The notes beneath the pieces are model-generated. The model had not been told where the DNA came from. It was given only the letters and a program-made list of their open reading frames with translations, and did no database searches. From Amycolatopsis endophytica (GTDB taxonomy: Bacteria > Actinomycetota > Actinomycetes > Mycobacteriales > Pseudonocardiaceae): a stretch of DNA of 64,000 bases. Made by a program: the position numbers and the translations under genes. This document shows, one piece after another, positions 44,779 through 54,455 of the stretch; the stretch's first letter is position 1; each line of letters starts with the position of its first letter. The stretch is from positions 4,402,001 through 4,466,000 of the forward strand of contig NZ_JACCFK010000001.1 in assembly GCF_013410405.1 (NCBI RefSeq), written 5' to 3'.

Positions 44779-45642
44779 ATGCCCGAAACGACTGTCGCCG
44801 TACTCGGCACCGGGATCATGGGGCTGCCGATGGCCGCCAACCTCGCCGCCGCCGGTCACACCGTGCGCGCCTGGAACCGCACCCGCGACAAGGCCGAACC
44901 GCTCCGCGACCAGGGTTGCACGATCGCGGACAGCCCAGCCGAGGCCGTCGACGGCGCCGACGTCGCCGTCACCATGCTCAGCGACGGCGCCACCGTCGAC
45001 GAGGTCATGCGCGCGGCGTCCGCACCCGCCGGAACACTGTGGGTGCAGACGAGCACGGTCGGTCCCGAGTGGACCACCAGGCTCGCGGAGTTCGCCGCGG
45101 GCGCGGGGCTGGACTTCGTCGACGCGCCTGTCCTGGGCACCCGCAAACCCGCGCGGGACGGCACACTCGTCGTGCTCGCTTCCGGTGCGGAGGACCTGCG
45201 CGAGCGCTGCGCACCGGTGTTCGAGGCCATCGGCGGCCGCACGATGTGGGTCGGCGAGACCGGCGCGGCCAGCAGGCTCAAGCTCGTCGCCAACGCGTGG
45301 GTGCTGGCGCTGACCAACGGCACCGCCGAAAGCATCGGGCTGGCGCGGGCGCTGGGCGTCGACCCGAAGCTGTTCCTGGAAGCCATCACCGGCGGCGCAC
45401 TCGACGTGCCCTACGCCCACCTCAAGGGCGGCGCGATGATCGACGGCGAGTACCCGCTCGCCTTCGCGTCCCGGCACGCCGCGAAGGACGCGCGCCTCGT
45501 GCTGGACGCCGCGGGGGACGGGATCGACCTGGCCGGGACCCGCGCCGCGCTGGCGCATCTGGACGCCGCGATCGCCGACGGCCACGGCGACGAGGACATG
45601 GCCGCGCTGATCCACGGCGTGGAGGGCCCGTCCGGCCGGTGA
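44779..45642 (+). CDS. 3-hydroxyisobutyrate dehydrogenase-like NAD(P)-dependent oxidoreductase
   Basis: 287 residues of a beta-hydroxyacid dehydrogenase: Rossmann motif VAVLGTGIMGLPMAANLAAAG (start), substrate-binding FVDAPVLGTRKPARDGTL (a G-T-x-P variant of the G-x-x-G-A motif), and the catalytic-Lys helix AASRLKLVANAW. It could act on 3-hydroxyisobutyrate, tartronate semialdehyde or a glyoxylate-type substrate; the sequence does not decide. It lies 18 bp after rarA. Confidence 0.85.
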   Translation: MPETTVAVLGTGIMGLPMAANLAAAGHTVRAWNRTRDKAEPLRDQGCTIADSPAEAVDGADVAVTMLSDGATVDEVMRAASAPAGTLWVQTSTVGPEWTTRLAEFAAGAGLDFVDAPVLGTRKPARDGTLVVLASGAEDLRERCAPVFEAIGGRTMWVGETGAASRLKLVANAWVLALTNGTAESIGLARALGVDPKLFLEAITGGALDVPYAHLKGGAMIDGEYPLAFASRHAAKDARLVLDAAGDGIDLAGTRAALAHLDAAIADGHGDEDMAALIHGVEGPSGR

Positions 45643-45698
45643 CGGCGACGCACGGTAACCTGACCGGCATTCACGCCGCTAGATCCCGAGGAGGGCCC

Positions 45699-46097
45699 GT
45701 GTCGGCAGGGCAGATCGCCGCGTTGATCGCCGCAGGAGCGTTCGTCCTGCTGGTGCTGCTGCTGGCGATCCCGTTGATCAAGCTCGGTCGCACGCTCGAC
45801 GAGGCGACGATCGCCATCCGCAAGGCGCATGAGAACTCCGACCCGATCCTGATCGGCGCCAACGAGACGATCACCCACGTCAACACCCAGCTCGAACGGG
45901 TCGACGGGATCACCTCCAACGCCCAGGCCGTCAGTGGCAACGTCTCCGCGCTGTCGTCGGTGTTCACGGCGACCCTCGGCGGCCCGCTGGTCAAGACCGC
46001 CGCGCTCTCCTACGGCCTGAGCAAGGCGATTCGCTCGCGCCGCAAGAACAAGGAACTCGGCGAGGGCAAGCACAGCCGGAAGCGGAGCCGCACATGA
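45699..46097 (+). CDS. DUF948 membrane protein
   Basis: 132 residues with one N-terminal transmembrane helix (IAALIAAGAFVLLVLLLAIPL) followed by a coiled-coil-like segment (TITHVNTQLERVDGITSNAQAVSGNV), the DUF948 pattern, and a basic tail. GTG 45699 is preceded by GAGGAGGGC. It stands with the following small gene directly upstream of alaS, as in many actinomycetes. Function unknown; a cell-envelope role is likely. Confidence 0.82.
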   Translation: MSAGQIAALIAAGAFVLLVLLLAIPLIKLGRTLDEATIAIRKAHENSDPILIGANETITHVNTQLERVDGITSNAQAVSGNVSALSSVFTATLGGPLVKTAALSYGLSKAIRSRRKNKELGEGKHSRKRSRT

Positions 46098-46393
46098 AGC
46101 GCATCTTCTGGCTCGGCATCGGCGTGGTGACCGGGGTCGCCCTGTCCCGCAAGGCCACGCAAACCGCTCGTCAAGCGTCCCCGGCGGGGTTAGCCTCGAA
46201 CCTGGGAGACGCCGTGTCCGAGCTGGCAGGCGCCCTCGGCACGTTCGGTGCGGACGTGCGCGCCGGGATGAGTGAGCGGGAACAGGAGCTGCGCGACATG
46301 GTGGAGGACCGGTCCGGGGTCAGCGCCCCGCGTCCCTCCGCGGGCCGTCACGCCGCTCCGCGCCCGGCGCGAGCTCGCCGGGCGGAGGGCTGA
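46094..46393 (+). CDS. Small membrane-anchored protein (DUF6167-like)
   Basis: 99 residues: MKRIFWLGIGVVTGVALSRK is a short membrane anchor, then amphipathic helix LASNLGDAVSELAGALGTFGADVRAGM and an Arg/Pro-rich tail. The start overlaps the DUF948 stop by four bases. The pair DUF948 + this family before alaS is conserved in Actinobacteria. Confidence 0.72.
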   Translation: MKRIFWLGIGVVTGVALSRKATQTARQASPAGLASNLGDAVSELAGALGTFGADVRAGMSEREQELRDMVEDRSGVSAPRPSAGRHAAPRPARARRAEG

Positions 46394-46485
46394 CAGCGCG
46401 GCACCGCCGCCGCTCCCGCGCCCTCCGCCGACGCCGCTGCCCCCGACACACGCGGCGCCCGCCGCTTTCCCACGAGGACTGACCA

Positions 46486-49146
46486 GTGGAAACACACGAG
46501 ATCAACAAGCGGTTCCTGGCGCACTTCCAGGGCAAGGACCACACCCCGGTGCCCAGCGCCTCGCTCATCCTGGACGACCCGACGCTGCTGTTCGTCAACG
46601 CGGGCATGGTCCAGTTCAAGCCGTACTTCCTCGGCGAGGTCCCGCCGCCCTACCCGCGCGCGACCAGCATCCAGAAGTGCGTGCGCACCGGTGACATCGA
46701 CGAGGTCGGCAAGACGACCCGGCACAACACGTTCTTCCAGATGGCCGGCAACTTCTCCTTCGGCGACTACTTCAAGGAAGGCGCCATCGCCAATGCCTGG
46801 GAGCTGATCACCAAGTCCCAGGACGACGGCGGGTTCGGGTTCGACCCGGAGCGCATCTGGGTCACCGTCTACGAGAACGACTCGGAGGCGGCCGGCCTGT
46901 GGCAGAAGGTCGCGGGCATCCCGTCCGAGCGCATCCAGGCGCGCAACGGCCTGGACAACTACTGGGACATGGGCGTGCCCGGTCCCGGCGGCCCGTGCTC
47001 GGAGATCTACTACGACCGCGGCCCGGAGTTCGGCCGCGACGGTGGCCCCGTCGTCGACGAGGACCGCTACCTGGAGATCTGGAACCTCGTCTTCATGCAG
47101 GACGTGCGGGGTGAGCAGAGCCCGAAGTACGGTCACCCGCCCGTCGGTGAGCTGCCGAAGAAGAACATCGACACCGGCATGGGCGTCGAGCGCGTCGCCT
47201 ACCTGCTGCAGGGCGTGGAGAACGTCTACGAGACCGACCTGGTGCGCCCGGTCATCGCGCGCGCCGAGGAGTTCTCCGGCCGCCGGTACGGCGCCGACCA
47301 CACCGACGACGTCCGCTTCCGCGTCATCGCCGATCACGCCCGTTCCGGCGTGATGCTGATCGGTGACGGCGTCACCCCGGGCAATGAGGCGCGCGGCTAT
47401 GTGCTGCGCCGCCTGCTGCGCCGCATCGTGCGCTCGGTGCGGCTGCTCGGCGTGCACGAGCCGGTGCTGACCGAGTTCGCCGCGGTGGTGCGCGACGCGA
47501 TGGCGCCGTCCTACCCGGAGATCGCGCGCGACTTCGACCGCATCAGCGAGGTCATGCGGGTCGAGGAGGAGGCGTTCCTGCAGACCCTCACCAGCGGTTC
47601 GCGGATCTTCGACCTGGCCGCGGACGAGACCAAGAAGGCCGGCGGCAACGTGCTGGCCGGCGACCGCGCCTTCCAGCTGCACGACACCTACGGCTTCCCG
47701 ATCGACCTGACCCTGGAGATGGCCTCCGAGCAGGGCCTCACGGTCGACGAGGACGGCTTCCGGACGCTGATGAACGAGCAGCGCCAGCGCGCGAAGGCCG
47801 ACGCCGCCGCCCGCAAGAAGGGGCACGGCGACCTCTCGGTCTACCGCGAGCTGCTGGAGCGGCACGGCGAGACCGACTTCCTCGGCTACACCGACCTGCA
47901 GGCCACCGCCAAGGTCATCGGCCTGCTCAAGAACGGGCAGGGCGTGCCGGTGGCGCGCGAGGGCGACAAGGCCGAGCTGATCCTCGACCGCACCCCGTTC
48001 TACGCCGAAAGCGGTGGTCAGGTCGCCGACACCGGTGTGCTGCTGGGTTCCGGCGGCGAGGCCAAGGTCGTCGACGTGCAGAAGATCGTGCCCGGCCTGT
48101 GGGTGCACCGCGTCGAGGTGGTCGCGGGCGAGATCGCACTGGACACCGAGGTGACGGGTTCGGTGGACCAGACCCGCCGCGGCTCGATCGCGCGCTCGCA
48201 CTCGGCCACCCACCTGGTGCACGCCGCGGTGCGCGGGGCCTACGGCCGCCGTGCCGCGCAGGCCGGTTCGCTGAACTCGCCGGGGCGCATGCGGTTCGAC
48301 TTCACCACGCCCGGCCCGGTCTCGGCCGACGTGCTGACCGAGGTCGAGGAGGAGGTCAACGACTACCTCCAGAACGACGTCGAGGTGCAGTCCTACACCA
48401 CGACCAAGGACAAGGCGCTGGAGCTGGGCGCGGTCGCGCTGTTCGGCGAGAAGTACGGCGACAACGTCCGCGTCGTGGACATGGGCGACTACTCGCGCGA
48501 GCTGTGCGGTGGCACCCACGTGGGCCGCATCGGTGAACTGGGCCTGGTGAAGCTGGTGTCGGACTCCTCGATCGGCTCCGGTGTGCACCGCGTCGAGGCG
48601 CTGGTCGGCACCGACGCGCTCAAGCACGTGCGCAAGGAACAGCTGCTGGTCTCGCAGCTGGCGAGCACCTTCAAGGTGCCCAGTGAGCAGCTGCCCTCCC
48701 GTATCGAGGACGTGCTGTCGCGCCTGCGCAACGCGGAGAAGGAGATCGCCCAGCTGCGCACCCGGCAGGTGCTCGGCTCGGCCGGATCGCTGGCGGACAA
48801 GGCGGCCGACGTCGCGGGCATCTCGCTCGTCGCGGAGAAGGTCGACGGCGACATCGACGCGGGCGCGCTGCGCTCGCTGACCCAGGAGGTCCGCAACCGG
48901 CTGGGTTCGCGGCCGGGCGTGGTCGCGCTGTTCGCGCCGCAGGGCGACAAGCTCAGCTTCGTCGTCGCCACCACGGCCGCGGCCCGCGACAGGGGCTTCG
49001 CCGCGGGCAAGCTGGTGCCCTCCTTCGCCGAGGCCGTCGGCGGGCGCGGCGGCGGCAAGCCGGACCTCGCGCAGGGCGGTGGCGGCAACCCGGCGGGCAT
49101 CGAGCAGGCCATCACGGCGCTGCGTGGCGCGGTCGCGGCCGGGTGA
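46486..49146 (+). CDS. alaS: Alanyl-tRNA synthetase
   Basis: 886 residues, full length. Class II catalytic domain ([52 protein letters not shown]), editing domain with the zinc/active-site motifs HSATHLVH (H-x3-H) and CGGTHV, and a C-Ala domain ending [13 protein letters not shown] glycine-rich sequence. It charges tRNA-Ala and deacylates Ser- or Gly-tRNA-Ala. Start is GTG 46486 with GAGGA nine bases upstream. The stop overlaps ruvX. Confidence 0.97.
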   Translation: METHEINKRFLAHFQGKDHTPVPSASLILDDPTLLFVNAGMVQFKPYFLGEVPPPYPRATSIQKCVRTGDIDEVGKTTRHNTFFQMAGNFSFGDYFKEGAIANAWELITKSQDDGGFGFDPERIWVTVYENDSEAAGLWQKVAGIPSERIQARNGLDNYWDMGVPGPGGPCSEIYYDRGPEFGRDGGPVVDEDRYLEIWNLVFMQDVRGEQSPKYGHPPVGELPKKNIDTGMGVERVAYLLQGVENVYETDLVRPVIARAEEFSGRRYGADHTDDVRFRVIADHARSGVMLIGDGVTPGNEARGYVLRRLLRRIVRSVRLLGVHEPVLTEFAAVVRDAMAPSYPEIARDFDRISEVMRVEEEAFLQTLTSGSRIFDLAADETKKAGGNVLAGDRAFQLHDTYGFPIDLTLEMASEQGLTVDEDGFRTLMNEQRQRAKADAAARKKGHGDLSVYRELLERHGETDFLGYTDLQATAKVIGLLKNGQGVPVAREGDKAELILDRTPFYAESGGQVADTGVLLGSGGEAKVVDVQKIVPGLWVHRVEVVAGEIALDTEVTGSVDQTRRGSIARSHSATHLVHAAVRGAYGRRAAQAGSLNSPGRMRFDFTTPGPVSADVLTEVEEEVNDYLQNDVEVQSYTTTKDKALELGAVALFGEKYGDNVRVVDMGDYSRELCGGTHVGRIGELGLVKLVSDSSIGSGVHRVEALVGTDALKHVRKEQLLVSQLASTFKVPSEQLPSRIEDVLSRLRNAEKEIAQLRTRQVLGSAGSLADKAADVAGISLVAEKVDGDIDAGALRSLTQEVRNRLGSRPGVVALFAPQGDKLSFVVATTAAARDRGFAAGKLVPSFAEAVGGRGGGKPDLAQGGGGNPAGIEQAITALRGAVAAG

Positions 49147-49634
49147 GCCCGCGGAAACCGGACCGCCCCGGGGAGCACGATCCCGGGGCAGGCCGGCGAC
49201 TGGGCGTCGACGTCGGATCTGTCCGGGTCGGCGTCGCGCTCAGCGATCCGGCGCCCGTGCTCGCCACTCCTCTGGTTACCCTGTCGCGTGATGCGCACAG
49301 CGACAGCGATCTCGAGCAGTTGGCCGCACTGGTGGCCGAACACGAGGTGGTGGAGGTGATCGTGGGACTGCCCCGCACGCTCGCCGACCGCCACGGCTCG
49401 GCCGCGCAGATCGCCGCCGGGTACGCCGACGCGCTGGCCGGGCGGATCGCGCCGGTCCCGGTGCGGCTCGCCGATGAGCGCCTCACCACGGTGAGCGCCT
49501 CCCGCATGCTGTCCCAGCGCGGCGTCAAGGGCCGCAAGCAGCGTGCCGTGGTCGACCAGGCCGCGGCCGTGGAGATCCTGCAGGGCTGGCTCGACGGCCG
49601 GGCCGCCCACCGCGCCCGGGCAGGTGAGGCGTGA
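49143..49634 (+). CDS. ruvX: Holliday junction resolvase-like RuvX (YqgF)
   Basis: 163 residues with an RNase H-like fold: [20 protein letters not shown] (first catalytic Asp), [17 protein letters not shown], and [12 protein letters not shown] (catalytic Glu region). YqgF proteins process 16S rRNA precursors and may resolve Holliday junctions. GTG 49143 overlaps alaS by four bases and the stop overlaps mltG by four, the typical alaS - ruvX - mltG string. Confidence 0.93.
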   Translation: MSPRKPDRPGEHDPGAGRRLGVDVGSVRVGVALSDPAPVLATPLVTLSRDAHSDSDLEQLAALVAEHEVVEVIVGLPRTLADRHGSAAQIAAGYADALAGRIAPVPVRLADERLTTVSASRMLSQRGVKGRKQRAVVDQAAAVEILQGWLDGRAAHRARAGEA

Positions 49635-51397
49635 CCCACTCCGAGCCTCCGCGCCCCGGTTCGCCGCGGCGCCGCCCGTCCGCGCCCCCGACACCACCGC
49701 CGCCCCCGCCGCGCGGCGGGGAGCGCGCCACGCCCTCCCGCCGGGCCGGTGCGCCCCGGCACGCGCGGTCCGAACCGCCGCCGACCCCGCCGCCCGCGGC
49801 GCCGCCGACCCCGCCGCCCGCGGCGCCGCCGACCCAGCCGCCCGCGGCGCCGCCGACCCCGGTCCCGCCACGGCGCCCCGCACCGCGCTCGCAGGGCCGC
49901 CCGGTGCCGCCGGACCAGGGGATGGACCTGTTCGAGGAACCTCCGGAGCCGGTCGAGCGCCGTCGCCGCCCGCAGCCGCCGCGCCGTCCCGCGCCCGTGG
50001 AGCCGCCACCCGAAGTGAACCCGCGCGCGCGGCGACCGCCGCGTTCCCAGCGCCGTCCCGCGCCGCCGGACCACGGTCTCGACCTGTTCGAAGACCGCAT
50101 CCAGCAGCCGCGGCGTCCCCGCCGTCCGCAGCCGCCGGGGGACGAGTCGCCGACCGAGATCATCCACCTCGAAGACGACTACTCCTACGACGACTACGAC
50201 GACTACCCGGAGAACGCCGACGAGGAGCGCGCCGAGCCCGAGTACATCGAGCCGGACGACCCGGACGACGAGCCGCCGGTCAAGCGCGGGCGCAAACCGG
50301 TGCGCTGGCTGGTCGCGCTCGTCGTGCTGGCCCTGATCGGCGGCGGCGCGTGGTACGGCATCGACGCCGTCTTCGGGTACGAGGACTTCGAGGGTGCCGG
50401 CGAGTCCGACGTCCTGATCGAGATCAGCGCGGGCGACTCGACCGGCGCGATCGGCCAGGAGCTGGCCGGTGCCGGCGTGGTGGCCAGCGCGAAGGCGTTC
50501 GTGAAGGCCAGCGAGGACAACTCGAAGGTGCTGAGCCTGCAGCCGGGCTACTACGTCGTGAAGACGAAGATGTCCGGCGCCGCGGCCGTGGAAAAGCTGA
50601 CCCAGGCCGGGTCCCGCGTCGGCGTGCTGCAGGTGCGGGCGGGCACCCAGCTGGACGACATCAACCAGCCCGACAACAGCGTCACCCCGGGCGTGTTCAC
50701 GCTGCTGTCGAAGGCTTCCTGCGCCGAGCTCAACGGCCAGAGCACGTGCATCCCGGTGCAGCAGCTGCGGGACACGGCGGCTCGGGCCGACCTGGTGTCG
50801 CTGGGCGTGCCGGACTGGGCCGCGTCGGTGGCCTCCGCCTCGACCGACCCCCGCCGCATCGAAGGGCTCGTCGCTCCCGGCGTGTACGACGTCAAACCCG
50901 GGTGGTCGGCGGAGGAGCTGCTGGGTTATGTGCTCAGGACTTCGGCGACGCGGATCCAGGCGGCCGGGCTGTCGGCGGCCTCGAACTTCCAGGGCCGGAC
51001 GCCGTACGAGACGCTGATCGTCGCCTCGCTCGTCGAGCGCGAGGGCGTGAAGCAGGACTTCGAGAACATCTCGCAGGTGATCTACAACCGGCTCACCCAG
51101 AACATGCGGCTGCAGCTGGACTCGACGGTGAACTACCTGCTGGACAAGCCGGTGATCACCACGACGGACGCGGACCGTGAGCGGCCCGGCCCGTACAACA
51201 CCTACAAGGTCAACGGGCTGCCGCCGACGCCGATCTCCTCGCCCAGCCTGGAGGCGATCCAGGCCGCGGAGGAACCCACGCAGGGCAACTACGTGTACTT
51301 CGTGAAGTGTGAGAAGAACGGGCTGTCGTGCTTCGCGGCGGATCTCGCGGAGCACCAGGTGAACAAGAACCTGGCGAGGGAACGCGGTGCCTACTGA
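49631..51397 (+). CDS. mltG: Endolytic murein transglycosylase MltG with long Pro-rich cytoplasmic tail
   Basis: 588 residues. Residues 1-220 are cytoplasmic and rich in Pro/Arg/Asp; one helix (about 223-242, [19 protein letters not shown]) anchors the protein; the LysM-like and YceG catalytic domain follows, with active-site Glu in [13 protein letters not shown]. MltG cuts nascent glycan strands and sets their length. The tail has three TPPPAAPP repeats (49784-49855, a 24-bp DNA repeat) and a duplicated 33-residue module (85-117 and 137-169) around PPDxGxDLFE. The stop overlaps aroE by 11 bases. Confidence 0.93.
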   Translation: MTHSEPPRPGSPRRRPSAPPTPPPPPPRGGERATPSRRAGAPRHARSEPPPTPPPAAPPTPPPAAPPTQPPAAPPTPVPPRRPAPRSQGRPVPPDQGMDLFEEPPEPVERRRRPQPPRRPAPVEPPPEVNPRARRPPRSQRRPAPPDHGLDLFEDRIQQPRRPRRPQPPGDESPTEIIHLEDDYSYDDYDDYPENADEERAEPEYIEPDDPDDEPPVKRGRKPVRWLVALVVLALIGGGAWYGIDAVFGYEDFEGAGESDVLIEISAGDSTGAIGQELAGAGVVASAKAFVKASEDNSKVLSLQPGYYVVKTKMSGAAAVEKLTQAGSRVGVLQVRAGTQLDDINQPDNSVTPGVFTLLSKASCAELNGQSTCIPVQQLRDTAARADLVSLGVPDWAASVASASTDPRRIEGLVAPGVYDVKPGWSAEELLGYVLRTSATRIQAAGLSAASNFQGRTPYETLIVASLVEREGVKQDFENISQVIYNRLTQNMRLQLDSTVNYLLDKPVITTTDADRERPGPYNTYKVNGLPPTPISSPSLEAIQAAEEPTQGNYVYFVKCEKNGLSCFAADLAEHQVNKNLARERGAY

Positions 51398-52235
51398 CCG
51401 CAAGGCGGCCGTCCTGGGCAAACCGGTGGCGCATTCGCTGTCCCCGGTCCTGCACGGCGCGGCCTACGAGGCGCTGGGCCTGACCGGCTGGACCTACGAG
51501 CGGGTCGAGGTCGACGCCGCCGGGCTGCCGGTGTTCGTGCGCGGCCTCGGTCCCGAGTGGGCCGGCCTGTCGGTCACCATGCCGGGCAAGCGGGCCGCGC
51601 TGGAGTACGCGGACGAGGCGACACCGGTGGCGGTCGCCGCCGGTGCCGCGAACACGCTGGTGCGCACCGAGTCCGGCTGGCTGGCCGACTGCACCGACGT
51701 GGACGGGGTCGCCGGGGCACTGCGGTGCGCCGGCGGCTTCACCGGGGGCGACACCGGGGTCATCCTCGGCGCCGGGGGCACGGCGGCCGCCACGGTCGTG
51801 GCGTTCGCGTCGCTGGGCATCCGGCGTGCGGTGCTGGTCGTGCGGGAGCCCGCGCGGGCGCGCGAAACCGTCGATGCCGCGGGCCGGGCCGGGATCGAGG
51901 CGGACGTGCGCCGGTGGGCCGACGCGGACTTCGGCGAGCTCGCCGCGGACTCGGCCGTGCTGGTGAACACGGTGCCGCCGTCGGCGGTCGAGGACCTGGC
52001 GGCGGAGCTGGCCGGGGCGCCGTGCGTGCTCGACGTGATCTACCACCCGTGGCCGACGCCGCTGGCGGAGGCGGTCGCCGCACGCGGCGGGCAGGCCGCG
52101 ACCGGGCTGGACATGTTGCTGCACCAGGCGTTCCGGCAGGTCGAGCACTTCACCGGCAGCCCGGCGCCGCGCGAGGCGATGCGGGACGCGCTGCGCGAGG
52201 CGACGGGCGGCATCCTCCCGCTGCCGCTGGGCTAG
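51387..52235 (+). CDS. aroE: Shikimate dehydrogenase
   Basis: 282 residues. Substrate site: GKPVAHSLSPVLHGAAYEALGL (Ser pair) and SVTMPGKRAAL (catalytic Lys); ANTLV and DCTDVDGV supply Asn and Asp. The NADP domain has ILGAGGTAAATVVA. The C-terminal GLDMLLHQAFRQVEHFTG is typical. It reduces 3-dehydroshikimate to shikimate. It is separated from aroC-aroK-aroB by nine kilobases of other genes. Confidence 0.93.
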   Translation: MPTDRKAAVLGKPVAHSLSPVLHGAAYEALGLTGWTYERVEVDAAGLPVFVRGLGPEWAGLSVTMPGKRAALEYADEATPVAVAAGAANTLVRTESGWLADCTDVDGVAGALRCAGGFTGGDTGVILGAGGTAAATVVAFASLGIRRAVLVVREPARARETVDAAGRAGIEADVRRWADADFGELAADSAVLVNTVPPSAVEDLAAELAGAPCVLDVIYHPWPTPLAEAVAARGGQAATGLDMLLHQAFRQVEHFTGSPAPREAMRDALREATGGILPLPLG

Positions 52236-52245
52236 CGTTGTGCCC

Positions 52246-53187
52246 ATGAAGATCGTGGTGCTGGACGACTATCAGGACGTCGCGCGGGGTCTCGCGGACT
52301 GGGATTCGCTGGGGGCCGAGGTCGAGGTGATCACCTCGCACCTCGGTGACCACGACGAGCTGGTCCGGCGGCTGGCCGGGGCTGAGGTCGTCGTCGCGAT
52401 GCGGGAGCGGACCCGGTTCCCCGCCGCGCTGCTGGAGCAGCTGACCGATCTCAAGCTGCTGGTCAGCACCGGGCACCGGAACGCGGCGATCGACCTCAAG
52501 GCGACGGAGCGGCTGGGCATCACGGTCTGCGGCACCGGCTACCTGCCGTACCCGACGGCCGAGCACACGTGGGCGCTCATCCTCGCGGCGCACCGGCACC
52601 TGGAGACCGAGCTGGCCACGATGCGTGAGGGCACCTGGCAGTCCACCGTGGGCACCGGGTTGCACGGCAGGACGCTCGGCCTGCTCGGGCTCGGCAACCT
52701 CGGCCAGCGGGTCGCCACCGTCGGTCAGGCGTTCGGCATGGAAACCATCGCCTGGAGCCAGAACCTGACCGCCGAGCGCGCGAGCGAGCACGGGGTGACG
52801 GCGGTGTCCAAAGAGGACCTGTTCGCCCGTTCCGATGTCCTGTCCGTGCACCTGGTGCTGTCCAAGCGCACCCGCGGGCTGGTCGGGGCCGCCGAACTGG
52901 CGTCGATGAAGCGGGGCGCGCTGCTGGTGAACACCTCGCGCGGGCCCATCGTCGACGAGCAGGCGTTGCTGGAAGCGTTGCGGTCGCAGCGGATCCACGC
53001 GGCCCTGGACGTGTACGACACCGAACCGCTGCCCGCCGACCACCCGCTGCGCGCGATGCGCAACGCGACGCTGACCCCGCACCTGGGCTACGTGACGCGC
53101 GAAGTCTACGAGATCTTCTACCGCGACGCGGTCGAGGACATCGCGGCCTGGCAGGCGGGACAGCCGGTCCGGATCATGACACTCTGA
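52246..53187 (+). CDS. D-2-hydroxyacid dehydrogenase (PGDH/glyoxylate reductase-like)
   Basis: 313 residues. The NAD fold has LGLLGLGNLGQRVATVGQAFGM, with catalytic Arg in NTSRGPIVDE, Glu in DVYDTEPLPADHPL and His in TPHLGYVT. The ATG at 52246 gives MKIVVLDDYQDVA, the usual family start. It oxidises or reduces a D-2-hydroxyacid; the substrate is not readable. It is 10 bp after aroE and may be co-transcribed. Confidence 0.87.
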   Translation: MKIVVLDDYQDVARGLADWDSLGAEVEVITSHLGDHDELVRRLAGAEVVVAMRERTRFPAALLEQLTDLKLLVSTGHRNAAIDLKATERLGITVCGTGYLPYPTAEHTWALILAAHRHLETELATMREGTWQSTVGTGLHGRTLGLLGLGNLGQRVATVGQAFGMETIAWSQNLTAERASEHGVTAVSKEDLFARSDVLSVHLVLSKRTRGLVGAAELASMKRGALLVNTSRGPIVDEQALLEALRSQRIHAALDVYDTEPLPADHPLRAMRNATLTPHLGYVTREVYEIFYRDAVEDIAAWQAGQPVRIMTL

Positions 53188-53222
53188 CGCCCCCACCTCC
53201 CGCCGGAAGCAGCAAACACGCC

Positions 53223-53304
53223 GCTCCGGGCGCCGTGTTTGCCGTTGCGGGCGCCGTGTTGGCTGTTGCGGGCGCCGTGTTGGCTGTTGCGGGGCGCCGC
53301 GTGG
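53223..53304. repeat. 21-bp tandem repeat family, locus C (three full units plus a partial)
   Basis: Units 53223-53243, 53244-53264 and 53265-53285 share the core GGGCGCCGTGTTKGC; a fourth partial unit runs to about 53304. An inverted partial copy (AGCAAACACG, 53211-53220) sits just before them, so the left end can form a hairpin. It lies between convergent genes. Confidence 0.9.
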
Positions 53305-53307
53305 TGG

Positions 53308-54123
53308 TCAGCCGCGGAGTTCGGCCAGTACCGCGTCCGTGAAGGGCGGCCACGCCTCGATCGCCCACGGGCCGAAGTCGAGATCGGTCAGCACCACGCA
53401 TGCGGCGCCGGCGTCGGGGTCGGCCCAGAGGAACGTGCCGGACTGCCCGAAATGCCCGAACGTGCGCGGCGAGCTGTCCGATCCGGTCCAGTGTGGGCTC
53501 TTGTGGTCGCGGATCTCGAAGCCCAGCCCCCAGTCGTTGGGCTTCTGGTGTCCCAGCCCGGGCAGCACGCCGCTCAGACCGGGGAACGCGACGGAGGTCG
53601 CGGCGGTCACGGTGGCCGGGTCGAGCAGCTTGGGCGCCTGCAGTTCCGCCGCGAACCGCATCAGATCGTCCACGGTGGACACCCCGCCCGCGCCGGGGGA
53701 GCCCTCCAGGCGGGTGGCCGACATCCCGAGCGGCGCCAGCAGCGCCTCGGACAGGTAGTCGGCGAACGGGATCCCGGAGTGCTCGGTCAGCGCGTCGGCC
53801 AGAACCGCGAACCCGGCGTTGGAGTACATGCGCCGCGTGCCGGGGCGGGCCATCACGCGGTCGGAGTCGAACCCGAGACCGGCGGTGTGCGCGAGCAGGT
53901 GCCGGACGGTCGAACCTTCCGGGCCGGCCGGCGTGTCCAGCTCGACCACGCCCTCCTCGATCGCGATCAGCGCCGAATACGCGGTGAGCAGTTTGGTCAC
54001 CGACGCCAGCCGGAACGGGCGGGCGGTGTCGCCGTGGCTTCCCGCCACCGTCCCGTCCGCCCGCACCACGGCCGCCGCCGCGTGCTCGGACGGCCACTGC
54101 TCGATCTGCTCCAGACTGCGCAT
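53308..54123 (-). CDS. Serine hydrolase of the class C beta-lactamase/PBP4* family
   Basis: 271 residues. S-x-x-K motif SVTK (about 41-44, in RLASVTKLLTAYSAL), Y-x-N motif YSNAGFAVLAD, and the third motif as GHFGQSGTF (H-x-G). No signal peptide is visible, so it probably acts in the cytoplasm as an esterase or peptidase rather than as a secreted beta-lactamase. It stands alone between the repeat array and the PTS genes. Confidence 0.85.
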   Translation of the reverse strand: MRSLEQIEQWPSEHAAAAVVRADGTVAGSHGDTARPFRLASVTKLLTAYSALIAIEEGVVELDTPAGPEGSTVRHLLAHTAGLGFDSDRVMARPGTRRMYSNAGFAVLADALTEHSGIPFADYLSEALLAPLGMSATRLEGSPGAGGVSTVDDLMRFAAELQAPKLLDPATVTAATSVAFPGLSGVLPGLGHQKPNDWGLGFEIRDHKSPHWTGSDSSPRTFGHFGQSGTFLWADPDAGAACVVLTDLDFGPWAIEAWPPFTDAVLAELRG

Positions 54124-54175
54124 ACCGCCACCCTAAACGGCGGCTGCCCCGAGCCAGGGACAGCCGCCGCCGGGT

Positions 54176-54442
54176 TCAGGCGTCCAGGTCGCTCGCGACG
54201 AGGTCGGCCACGGCGTCGACCGCCTCCTGAGCCCCGTCGCCCTCGGCCGAGATGACCACCTCGTCGCCGTGGCCCGCCGCCAGCGTCATCAGGCTGAGCA
54301 GGCTCCCGGCCGGCACCGGGGTGACGCCGTCCTTGGTGATCGTCACCGGCACCGCCTGGGCGGCCGCGGTCTTCGCGACCAGCGCGGCCGGCCGGGCGTG
54401 CAGGCCCACCTTGCTGGCCACCGTCACACGTCGTTGCGGCAT
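54176..54442 (-). CDS. ptsH: Phosphocarrier protein HPr
   Basis: 88 residues. The phosphorylated His is in SKVGLHARPAALVAKTA (His15 region), and the regulatory-Ser region reads PAGSLLSLMTLAAGHGDEV. It carries phosphate from enzyme I to EIIA. It is 13 bp after the EIIC gene in the DasR-like operon; enzyme I (ptsI) is not in the window. Confidence 0.93.
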   Translation of the reverse strand: MPQRRVTVASKVGLHARPAALVAKTAAAQAVPVTITKDGVTPVPAGSLLSLMTLAAGHGDEVVISAEGDGAQEAVDAVADLVASDLDA

Positions 54443-54455
54443 GTCGTCCTTTTCC

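Noticed and set aside
46348..48627. 759-codon open frame antisense to alaS
   Set aside because: AlaS is certain in the other direction; the antisense product is low-complexity and matches no fold.
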